From contig DATFJV010000081.1 in NCBI GenBank assembly GCA_035268985.1, positions 1 through 36,266 of the forward strand: a stretch of DNA of 36,266 nucleotides. The letters run 5' to 3'. Below the pieces are notes generated by a model. That model was not told the DNA's origin. It saw only the letters and a list, made by a program, of their open reading frames with translations, and made no database searches. The translations under genes were made by a program, and so were the position numbers. This DNA comes from JAAYHV01 sp035268985 (GTDB lineage: Bacteria; Bacillota; Clostridia; Peptostreptococcales; Anaerovoracaceae). Shown piece after piece: positions 26,141 through 34,200 of this stretch; the first letter of the stretch is position 1; every line of letters begins with the position of its first letter.

Positions 26141-26714
26141 AATTATTCTCCTTTACCTTTATAATATTATAATTGTCAAAATATTTATAAACATTTTCAT
26201 CATGGGAAGCAATTATTATAGTTTTCCCTTTACAAACCTCTTTTGTATACTCTATTACTCTGTTTAATGTTTCCATATCGATGCCCACAAAGGGCTCATC
26301 AAGTATTAATATATCAAAATCTGTAATAAGAGCTCTAATTATAGATACTCTTCTTTTCATGCCTCCTGATAACTCTTTAACTTTATTGTTTAGAGTATTA
26401 TTCATATTTGTATTTATAAGTGCAGCGTTTATCCTTTCCATGTCATCATTTACTATGGTTAAATTTTTATTTACTGTCATGTTTTCTATTAATCTATCTT
26501 CCTGAAACACAGCTGATATTTTATTATTCTTTAATCCATATATTTCACCAGTATAATAATCGTTAAGTCCCATGAGTATGTTCAAAAGCGTAGTTTTACC
26601 TGCGCCTGATTTACCTGTAAGTATGTTAATCTTGCCTAAAGCTATTTCACATGAGAAGTTATTTAATACTTGTTTTTCTCCATATTTAACTGTCAATTTA
26701 TCAACACTAATCAT
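26133..26714 (-). CDS. ABC transporter ATP-binding protein (NitT/TauT-like)
   Basis: Cytoplasmic ATPase of an importer. At 193 residues it is short for the nitrate/sulfonate/bicarbonate group (about 250). All nucleotide-binding elements are present: Walker A GKSGAGKT at 34-41, Q-loop VFQED, signature LSGGMKRR, Walker B ILILDEP and switch SHDE. The usual C-terminal extension is absent. It starts 4 bases after the permease gene and its end overlaps the start of the hydrogenase flavoprotein gene, so transporter and redox proteins are made from one coupled transcript. The substrate cannot be inferred from the ATPase. Confidence 0.92.
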   Translation of the reverse strand: MISVDKLTVKYGEKQVLNNFSCEIALGKINILTGKSGAGKTTLLNILMGLNDYYTGEIYGLKNNKISAVFQEDRLIENMTVNKNLTIVNDDMERINAALINTNMNNTLNNKVKELSGGMKRRVSIIRALITDFDILILDEPFVGIDMETLNRVIEYTKEVCKGKTIIIASHDENVYKYFDNYNIIKVKENNCG

Positions 26715-26718
26715 TAAA

Positions 26719-27465
26719 TCACCTCACAATTCTTTCCATTGTAATATCAAAAGATTTAACAATTAATTTTTCAAATATTATACTAAGTATAACTATGGAT
26801 AATGTATACGCCATTATTCCTGCAGTGTCTAGTTGCAGCTTTGATATATAAAGCCCTTCTCCTAATGTTCCAATCGGTATACCTATTACTTCAGCGGCAA
26901 CTCCTGCTTTCCAGCACATGCCAACTGCAAGATTTAGTCCAGATTTGAAATCATTCCTAATTAATGGCACAAATATATAGATAATTTTTTTTAATCCGGT
27001 AATATTGAAAATTTTTGCCATCTCAAGCATTTTAACATCCACATCTTCCATGCCATTTAAAATATTAGTATATATTATTGGATATCCTATAAGAAGAGAT
27101 ATTAATATTGATAATTTTGAAGATGATATGAATACCAAAGCGAATATTATAAATGAAGCCACAGGTACTGATTTTATTGTAATTAATAATGGATTTAGTA
27201 ATTCTTTAAACCTAATAAACCTATATGCTAAAGGCGCGGTTATTATTGCTAACATAAATGATAAAAATATCCCCATTAGTATTTTCACAGAAGAAGTCAA
27301 TACTGCATTCCAAAAAGGTTCAGTTAAGGCCAGTTCATAAAACCTTTTTAGAATCTCAAATATAGAAACAAAGAGAAAGTTGTCGCTATTAAAATATGCA
27401 ACACTTTCCCATAGTATTAACCAAAATATTATAGCCCATACCTTTATTTTGTATTTACGATCCAT
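26719..27465 (-). CDS. ABC transporter permease (NitT/TauT/SsuC-like)
   Basis: Integral membrane protein of 248 residues with about six predicted helices. It starts with a helix at about 8-25, and the BPD_transp_1 core includes a helix pair ending VPVASFIIFALVF, then the ATPase-contacting EAA-like loop around NGMEDVDVKMLEMAKIFNITG. The segment GMCWKAGVAAEVIGIPIGTLGEGLY is typical of the nitrate/taurine/alkanesulfonate permease group. It begins 7 bases after the binding protein gene. With the neighbouring lipoprotein and ATPase it makes a complete importer. Confidence 0.9.
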   Translation of the reverse strand: MDRKYKIKVWAIIFWLILWESVAYFNSDNFLFVSIFEILKRFYELALTEPFWNAVLTSSVKILMGIFLSFMLAIITAPLAYRFIRFKELLNPLLITIKSVPVASFIIFALVFISSSKLSILISLLIGYPIIYTNILNGMEDVDVKMLEMAKIFNITGLKKIIYIFVPLIRNDFKSGLNLAVGMCWKAGVAAEVIGIPIGTLGEGLYISKLQLDTAGIMAYTLSIVILSIIFEKLIVKSFDITMERIVR

Positions 27466-27472
27466 CTTTCAC

Positions 27473-28435
27473 CTATTTACCTATGTAATAGAAATCTTCT
27501 TCGGGTATTGCTCCACCGACTGCAGCTGGGTTTTGGTTGTATAGTTCAGTAAGATAACCACTAAGCTTAGTTTTCATTTCCTCATTTGTTATACATACTA
27601 TATTACATTTAGGTATAGCAATCTCTGCAGCAGCTTTAGGTAATATTTCAAATTCACCTATTAATTTTGCTGCATCTTCAATTTCATTATTTACATAGTT
27701 AACGCTTTCTTCATAGCTTTGTAAAAAAGCATTAACTGCTTGTTGATTATTTTCTATAAACTCTTTATTTCCCACAATAATTCCTGTAATTAATGTACTT
27801 TCAGTATTAACCTTATCCCATTCATCAGTCAAGTCAATGGCAATAGTTATATCTTCATTTTGCATCATAGATGTCGTAACAAAAGGCTGAGGAATCATTG
27901 CAATACTATCTTCAGTCGAAGCTAAAACTGCAGCACACTCAGAATGTTCGCTTTTCCACTCTATATTAACATCATTAATATTATTTGCATCTAAGATATA
28001 ATTTAGGCAGTATTCTGGAGTTGCCCCTTTACCACTGGCAATTACTTTCTTCCCACTTAAATCTTCTAAACTATTTATGTTATTACCATTTTCGCATATA
28101 TAAATAACTCCTAAAGTATTTACAGCAAGGACATTTAGGTTACCATCCGTTTTATTATATAAAGCTGCTCCAAGATTTGCGGGAACACATGCTAAATCTG
28201 TCTGTCCGCTGGATATCATAGCTACAACTTCATCAATGGAGCCAGATACTGTAAATTCAAATTCATTTCCATTAACCGCACCATCTTTAGCATCACTCAT
28301 AACTTTAACAAGGCCCATACCTGTTGGGCCTTTAAGCGCTGCTACTTTTATGCCAGTAGTAACTTCTTCTTGTGCACCACAACTAGTTAGTAGTAAAGTA
28401 ATTAACAGTAACGCTAATATAATTTTTTTCTTCAT
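27473..28435 (-). CDS. ABC transporter substrate-binding lipoprotein
   Basis: 320-residue extracytoplasmic binding protein. The N terminus is a lipoprotein signal (KKK, hydrophobic stretch, lipobox LTSC with C19 as the lipidated cysteine). The mature part has a two-lobe NMT1/SsuA-like fold suggested by VAALKGPTGMGLVKVM, GQTDLACVPANLGAALYNKT and SGKKVIASGKGATPEYCLNY. The ligand is not identifiable: relatives bind sulfonates, nitrate, thiamine precursors and others, and none of their diagnostic residues could be judged by eye. It is the first gene of the hydrogenase unit, with a GAGGAG site and a near-consensus promoter. Confidence 0.88.
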   Translation of the reverse strand: MKKKIILALLLITLLLTSCGAQEEVTTGIKVAALKGPTGMGLVKVMSDAKDGAVNGNEFEFTVSGSIDEVVAMISSGQTDLACVPANLGAALYNKTDGNLNVLAVNTLGVIYICENGNNINSLEDLSGKKVIASGKGATPEYCLNYILDANNINDVNIEWKSEHSECAAVLASTEDSIAMIPQPFVTTSMMQNEDITIAIDLTDEWDKVNTESTLITGIIVGNKEFIENNQQAVNAFLQSYEESVNYVNNEIEDAAKLIGEFEILPKAAAEIAIPKCNIVCITNEEMKTKLSGYLTELYNQNPAAVGGAIPEEDFYYIGK

Positions 28436-28469
28436 TTCAACTCCTCTTTGTTAAATATTTATCTAATTG

Positions 28470-28498
28470 ATTTTACCATATGAATCCCCGATTTTCAA
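28470..28498 (-). promoter_or_regulatory. Promoter of the ABC transporter-hydrogenase operon
   Basis: TTGAAA (28493-28498) and TAAAAT (28470-28475) are separated by 17 bases on the minus strand. Transcription would start about 28463, giving a leader near 28 bases. The -35 box partly overlaps one arm of an inverted repeat at 28496-28523. Confidence 0.75.
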
Positions 28499-28523
28499 GG
28501 CTTTTTTAGCATTATTAGCCTTG
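28496..28523. promoter_or_regulatory. 7-bp inverted repeat at the hydrogenase promoter (operator or weak terminator)
   Basis: CAAGGCT (28496-28502) and AGCCTTG (28517-28523) form a perfect 7-bp dyad with a 14-base spacer. It lies between the OPT transporter stop and the binding-protein promoter, touching its -35 box. On the minus strand it is followed by AAAATC rather than a T run, so it is a poor intrinsic terminator; an operator is the alternative. Neither is proven. Confidence 0.4.
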
Positions 28524-28533
28524 TTTATTCATA

Positions 28534-30159
28534 TTATATTGCAGAAATAGCAACCATAATTGCTATTACTACTCCTATTATAGCTTCTCCTGCTAAACAG
28601 CCAGAAGCGATTATATTGCCATTTTCAAAAACCTTAGGACTTTTTACTTTTTTATCCAGTATAAGTCTTATAATTCCGCCCATAAATGCCGTGGCACTTA
28701 AATAAAATGGTAGATAAACTCCAAGACCTAATGTCATTACTGGGAAATTAATAAAATAGAGTAAAGTGGCGGCAAACATCCCTATTAAAAATGCAGTCAT
28801 ATTTGATATTCCGCCTACCATAGATGCCACTGCTGCTGCTTGAGCTGCTGGGAAAGCCTCGCTACCTATAACTCCTCCACCATAGGCTTTAAAAATTATA
28901 TATAAAGTAACAACTGATACCACTGCACCTATTATCCCACCTATGCATTCTGCAATCCACTGAGCTTTGGAATTACTCTTAAGAATATATCCTTCTTTAA
29001 AGTCATTCATAACATCCCCCACTAGACCACATGCCACTGCTACTATTGCTGCCACATAAAATGCTTCAACATCACCTATATTACTTACGGCTTTGGCGGC
29101 AATTAATACAAGTATTCCGAATATTTCCATAGGGTTAATACCAGACTGACCTACGCATTGTGCTGACATGGCTGTTGCAAACCAAACCCCTAATATAGTT
29201 ATAACCGATGCCACTGCTCCTAGGTTTAAAAATATTGAAAAAACAAATGCTAATAATGCCATTACAATGGGAGCCCATCGCATTTTAATTATAGAATCTC
29301 CTGCCTCTTCACTAAACATGCCACCAAATATTTCCTTAGCCTTTGGAAGTATTCCTTTTATTAAAATTCCTATTCCCGTTCCTACCATAAGACCAATTCC
29401 TAGGGACTGTTTAAATGCATTTGCTTGAGCGTAGTCAAATATTCCTGTAATTTGGCTTCCTATAAGTACGCCAAAATCACCTATCATTGCTCCTAAAAAC
29501 CAAACACTTATGGCCACAGGTCCTATTATATATCCAACTGCAATTAGCATCGGTGATAGCCAAATTCCTCCTAAGGAACCATATGATACCATTTTTTGAT
29601 TCATTAAAACCGCAGGTATTTTATGGAACCAATCCCTAAGCAGTGCAAATAGACCTGACAGAATTATTGTTATAAATAAAAGCTTTGCCTTGGAACCACC
29701 TTCATCACCAACTGTTAAAGTTTCTGCTGCTGCCTGACCCATTGGATATGGAAGTTCTTTGGTTTCTACAAAGTATTTTCTGATTAAGGCAGTAAAAATA
29801 AGACCTAAGATTGTTCCTCCAATAGATACTATTAATAGTATTAAAAAATCGGGCTCTGCATCTGGTCTTAATATCCAAATACCTGGTATAGTAAATGCCA
29901 ATCCACCAGAAACCATAGCTCCAGCAGACATTGCTGTGTGGGTTACATTGATTTCATTCAAATTGGTATTTCCAAGTGCTTTTAGTGAAAACATTGAAAT
30001 AAGTGCTACAAACATTATAGGCCATGGTAAGGAACTTAGTTTCAGTGCTACAAACATTGAGCTCATTGTAATAATTACTGCTCCTATACCACCGATAACC
30101 ATACCCCTAACCGTAAGCTGCTTGATTACTGCATTTACGCTAACTGGTTTATTATTCAT
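28534..30159 (-). CDS. OPT-family transporter
   Basis: Polytopic membrane protein of 541 residues with about 14 hydrophobic segments. The sequence resembles the oligopeptide transporter (OPT/YSL-type) superfamily: an N-terminal TVRGMVIGGIGAVI helix, the conserved KELPYPMGQAAAETL loop (here preceded by ET), and repeated glycine-rich helices. Prokaryotic members are proton-coupled importers proposed to take up peptides or metal chelates; the substrate here is unknown. The ATG has an AAGAGGA site. It follows the 6S RNA terminator, so it needs its own promoter, but only weak candidates are visible in the roughly 55-base gap. It is upstream of, and in the same direction as, the hydrogenase unit. 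Confidence 0.88.
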   Translation of the reverse strand: MNNKPVSVNAVIKQLTVRGMVIGGIGAVIITMSSMFVALKLSSLPWPIMFVALISMFSLKALGNTNLNEINVTHTAMSAGAMVSGGLAFTIPGIWILRPDAEPDFLILLIVSIGGTILGLIFTALIRKYFVETKELPYPMGQAAAETLTVGDEGGSKAKLLFITIILSGLFALLRDWFHKIPAVLMNQKMVSYGSLGGIWLSPMLIAVGYIIGPVAISVWFLGAMIGDFGVLIGSQITGIFDYAQANAFKQSLGIGLMVGTGIGILIKGILPKAKEIFGGMFSEEAGDSIIKMRWAPIVMALLAFVFSIFLNLGAVASVITILGVWFATAMSAQCVGQSGINPMEIFGILVLIAAKAVSNIGDVEAFYVAAIVAVACGLVGDVMNDFKEGYILKSNSKAQWIAECIGGIIGAVVSVVTLYIIFKAYGGGVIGSEAFPAAQAAAVASMVGGISNMTAFLIGMFAATLLYFINFPVMTLGLGVYLPFYLSATAFMGGIIRLILDKKVKSPKVFENGNIIASGCLAGEAIIGVVIAIMVAISAI

Positions 30160-30212
30160 TTTTTTCCTCTTTCGGGCTTATGCCATTTTAGTACCTGTTC
30201 TAAGAATCAAGT

Positions 30213-30259
30213 CCAAAAAAAATATAGCATAAAACCCATCTATAATCAAGGTTTTATGC
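30213..30259 (-). terminator. Intrinsic terminator of the 6S RNA
   Basis: A 10-bp perfect stem (30227-30236 with 30250-30259; GCATAAAACC/GGTTTTATGC) is followed on the minus strand, after TATA, by a run of eight T at 30215-30222. It lies directly after the closing stem of the 6S RNA and separates yebC/6S from the OPT gene. Confidence 0.9.
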
Positions 30260-30263
30260 AATA

Positions 30264-30440
30264 ATAGCCCGAAATACCGTCAAGATTATTAATTGACGCC
30301 CTATCTAAAGATAAGGTGGGTATCCTGTTCACTGTTTTTGCCTTCCACTCTAAGGAGGCTTGGCAGCCTTCAGCGAAACTCCGGATTCCCGGAAAATACA
30401 TGTAGGTTCAATTAAGATATCTCAACGCATATCTCAGGGG
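30264..30440 (-). ncRNA. ssrS: 6S RNA
   Basis: About 177-base RNA that mimics an open promoter and binds the housekeeping RNA polymerase (family knowledge). On the minus strand the two ends form a long closing stem (CCC-GAGATAT near 30440 with ATATTTCGGG-type pairing near 30270; CGTTGAGAT with ATCTTGACG). TTAATTGA/TCAATTAA then pair around an internal loop. An apical arm contains GGGAATCC/GGATACCC, GTTTCGCTG/CAGTGAAC and a GCCTCC/GGAAGGC hairpin. The stretch ACAGGATACCCACCTT is familiar from Firmicute 6S RNAs. A terminator follows. It begins 8 bases after the yebC stop and fills the 288-base gap between yebC and the OPT gene. Exact ends are estimates. Confidence 0.9.
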
Positions 30441-30444
30441 TAAA

Positions 30445-30472
30445 TTATTATTCAAATACACTGTCTTCACAA
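30445..30472 (-). promoter_or_regulatory. Possible internal promoter for 6S RNA
   Basis: TTGTGA (30467-30472) and TAATAA (30445-30450) are 16 bases apart on the minus strand within the last codons of yebC. It is a weak match, and the -10 box is closer to the predicted 5' end (near 30440) than ideal. The alternative is processing of 6S RNA from a yebC transcript. Confidence 0.35.
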
Positions 30473-31173
30473 TTAGTATGCACTTTTTGAACATCATCAT
30501 TGTCTTCCAACAGATCAACTAACTTTTTTAATTTAGATATATCATGTTCTTCAGTAGGTTTAGCTTCAATAGAAGGTAAATATTCCATATCAGCTTCAGC
30601 TATATCATAGCCTGCATCACCTATTGCTTTATGAATATCATTAAATAATGAAGGTTCACAGATTATTTCAAAACTATCTTCATTAACTTTCATATCTTCT
30701 GCACCAGCATCTAATACTACCATTAAAACTTCATCTTCATTTATCTCATAAGTTTTTTCTATGTAGATTAAACCTTTTCTAGCAAACATATATGATACGC
30801 AACCAGGAGCACCTAAATTACCACCATGCTTATCAAATGTTGACCTTACAAATGCGGCTGTTCTATTTTTGTTATCAGTTAGCGCCTCAACTATTATAGC
30901 AACTCCAGATGGCCCATAGCCTTCAAAAGATAATTCTTCATAAGTTTCACCTGATAATTCACCAGTACCTTTTTTAATAGCTCTATTAATATTATCGTTT
31001 GGTACTCCAAACGTCTTCGCCTTTTCTATGGCGAGTCTAAGTGTTGCATTATACTCAGGATCACCTCCTGATTTTGCTGCTAGTGTAATAACTCTTGAAT
31101 ATTTTGTGAACATCGCTGCTCTTTTGGAATCCTGCGCTGCTTTTCTGCCAGCAATAGTTCCGTGTCTTCCCAA
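30448..31173 (-). CDS. YebC/PmpR-family regulatory protein
   Basis: 241-residue protein of the YebC/TACO1 family, long annotated as a DNA-binding regulator and more recently linked to translation of proline-rich stretches. The family core is visible: KRAAMFTKYSRVITLAAK, DNINRAIKKGTGE, ALTDNKNRTAAFVRSTFDKHGGNLG and a C-terminal YLPSIEAKP. I choose the TTG at 31173: AAGGAGG lies 8 bases upstream, while the in-frame GTG at 31182 abuts that site. The protein then begins MGRHGTIAGRK, like other clostridial members. It has its own near-perfect promoter and is directly followed by 6S RNA. Confidence 0.93.
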   Translation of the reverse strand: MGRHGTIAGRKAAQDSKRAAMFTKYSRVITLAAKSGGDPEYNATLRLAIEKAKTFGVPNDNINRAIKKGTGELSGETYEELSFEGYGPSGVAIIVEALTDNKNRTAAFVRSTFDKHGGNLGAPGCVSYMFARKGLIYIEKTYEINEDEVLMVVLDAGAEDMKVNEDSFEIICEPSLFNDIHKAIGDAGYDIAEADMEYLPSIEAKPTEEHDISKLKKLVDLLEDNDDVQKVHTNCEDSVFE

Positions 31174-31205
31174 TCGAGACACCTCCTTAAATCGTCTTTT
31201 TATTT

Positions 31206-31234
31206 ATTATACCTTAAAATACTATAGATTTCAA
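31206..31234 (-). promoter_or_regulatory. Near-consensus promoter of yebC (and possibly 6S RNA)
   Basis: TTGAAA (31229-31234) and a perfect TATAAT (31206-31211) are 17 bases apart on the minus strand. The -35 box starts one base after the stop codon of the activase-like gene. This is one of the strongest promoter matches in the window. Confidence 0.85.
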
Positions 31235-31235
31235 C

Positions 31236-34200
31236 CTAGTACATATTCTTAAAAGCATTGGCCATCATAAGTTTTATTCTGTTCAGTTGGTTAACATTAC
31301 TAGCACCTGGGTCATAATCTATAGCCACTATATTAGCTTCTTTATCATAATTTCTTAGTGATTTAATCATACCTTTACCTGTAACATGATTTGGTAAACA
31401 TGCAAAAGGTTGTAAACAAATTATATTTTTTACACCAGAGTCTATAAGCTCAACCATTTCACCGGTCAGTAGCCAACCTTCGCCACATTGATTCCCTATG
31501 GAAATTATGTTTGAAGCTTTTTCTGCTATTTCTTCTATCCTTCCACCTTCACTAAATCTTTTACTCTTTCTTAAAGCCCTTCTTATAGGTTTTCTATAGA
31601 ATTCTACAGCTTTAATACCCAGCCCATTAAAAATCATATTATTATAAGTTCCTGTAAGATTATGATAATTGAATTTCTTACTATGCATACCATACATAAA
31701 GAAATCCATGAAGTCGGGAACTACAGCTTCCCCTCCTTCTTCTTCAATTAGATCAACTATATAATTGTTTGCATTAGGGTGATATTTAACTAATATTTCA
31801 CCTACCACTCCAACTCTCGGTTTCTTAATATCTCTTAAAGGTAGTTCGTCAAATTCAACAATAATTTCTCTAACATTTTTTCTAAAGGTTCTAGGATTTA
31901 AATTCATTACATTTTCATTTATCCTGTCAAACCAACTATCCACTATTGCATTTGCCGAACCTTTTTCAACTTCATAAGGTCTAGTCTGATATAGTAGCCT
32001 CATGAATAAATCGCCATAAAGCACTGCATATACCAATCTTATACCCATTTTAGCACTTATTTTAAATCCAGGATTTGTTTCAAGACCCCCTGCATTAAAT
32101 GAAATTACAGGTACTTGCTCCATATCCAAATCTTTCAAAGCTTTTCTCAGTAATGATACATAATTACTTGCTCTACAGCCCCCACCTGTTTGTGACATAA
32201 ATACTGCAACCTTATTTAAATCATATTTACCAGATTTAAGCGCTGCTATCATCTGGCCTAAAGTTACTATAGTAGGATAACATGCATCATTATTTATATA
32301 CCTTAAACCTTCTTCCTCTGAACCCTTTGTTGAAGCTGGCAGCAATTCAACGTTGTAGCCTTCTGCCTCCATTATAGATACAAAGTATTGAAAATGAATA
32401 GGAGACATTTGAGGTATTAACAAAGTATAATCCTTCTTCATATCCTTTCCAAATAACACCCTTTCATGATGGGTATTTGCTTTTTTGACATGCACATCAT
32501 TGTTGTCTCTTTCTAGGATAGCTGCTTTTAAAGATCTAATCCTTATTTTCGCAGCACCTAAATTGGAACCTTCATCTATTTTTAATACGGTATAAAGCTT
32601 ATTTTGCTTATTTAGAATTTCTTCAACTTGGTCAGTTGTAACTGCATCAAGCCCACACCCAAAGGAATTTAATTGAATTAATTCCACATCTTCCCTTTTA
32701 CCTACGAATTTGGCCGCTTTATAAAGTCTAGAGTGATACATCCACTGATCTAATACTCTTATAGGTCTATCAATATTCATATGAGCTATAACAGAATCCT
32801 CCGTCAAAACAGCCAAATCAAAGGAATTTATCATTTTGTCTATTCCATGATTGATTTCAGGGTCCAAATGATAAGGCCTTCCCGATAATACAACTGCCTT
32901 TTTATCGTTTTCTTTTATATAGTTTAAGACTTCTTTCCCTCGATTTTCTATTTGATGTTTAAACTCTTTATATTCTTCCCTACCTTTTTTAATAGCTTCT
33001 TTTAATTCAGCTTTTGATATATTCTCTTTAAACAGGGAATAACCTTTAGCATCTTCCTCATAATTATAGGTTTTCTTAATGTTATTTATAGCTTCTAAGT
33101 CAATTTTTCTTTTACCACCAAAGAACTTAAAAAGTTCTTCCACCATGTTATTATCATCATCATAAGGTACAAAGGGATGATAGTATTCAACATTATTAGC
33201 CATAAATAATTCAATCATATTCTTATCAACGACCTCTGGATAAGTTGCTACTATTGGGCAATTATAGTGGTTTGGAGCACTATTATCTTCTGACTTTTCA
33301 TAATTTATGCATGGATAAAATATCCTTTTTACCCCTTGCTCGCATAACCATTTAATGTGCCCATGGACTATTTTAGCTGGATAACAAGCTGTATCTGATG
33401 GGATACTATCCATCCCCATCTCATATATGGTTTTACTGCTATTTGGACTGAGCTCTATTCTAAAACCTAGGCTTGTAAAGAAACCATGCCAAAATGGATA
33501 GTCCTCAAACATATTTAATACTCTAGGAATACCAATAATACCTCTTTTTGCATCATTGTCTGATAAGACTTCTCGATCAAAAAGCATTTTATATTTTTCT
33601 TCATAAAGATTAGGCACATCTTTATATTCGTTTACCCCACCAGCACCCTTTTCACATCTATTTCCCGTAATATATCTGCTACCATCAGCAAATTTAGATA
33701 TGGTAAGTATGCATCTGTTTTCGCAGCCGTTGCAGCGTCTATTTGTAGTTTCAACTGTGAAGTTTTCCAATTCTTCCAAAGTGACTAAAGATGATCTCTC
33801 TCCCAACTTATATGAATTTCGACCAATAATCGCAGCTCCGAAAGCTCCCATTATACCTGCAATATCAGGTCTAACAACGTCTTTATTAAGTATTAATTCA
33901 ATGCTTCTAAGTACCGCTTCATTTAAGAAGGTTCCACCTTGCACTACTACTTTTTCACCAGTTTCTTCAGGGTTTCTAAGTTTAATTACCTTATATAAGG
34001 CATTTTTAATCACTGAATAAGATAAACCAGCTGATATATCACCTATTGTTGCGCCTTCTTTTTGTGACTGCTTAACCTTAGAATTCATAAATACTGTACA
34101 TCTGGTTCCTAAATCCACAGGATTTTCTGCTTTTATTGCTTCCTTAGCGAATTCTGAGGGTTCCATTTCAACTGATTTTGCATAAGTTTCAATAAATGAA

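Noticed and set aside
28496..28523. Firm call as intrinsic terminator for the OPT gene
   Set aside because: The stem is only 7 bp with a 14-base loop and no T run on the minus strand, so it is listed only as an ambiguous dyad.
30160..30212. Promoter for the OPT gene
   Set aside because: TTGGAC-17-TACTAA and TTGATT-14-TAAAAT can be drawn, but each has poor boxes or bad spacing, so no feature is called.
30264..30440. Considered a T-box, other riboswitch or tmRNA in front of the OPT gene
   Set aside because: The fold and the GGATACCCACC stretch match 6S RNA. There is no T-box core sequence, and the terminator follows a closed long stem and not an alternative antiterminator.
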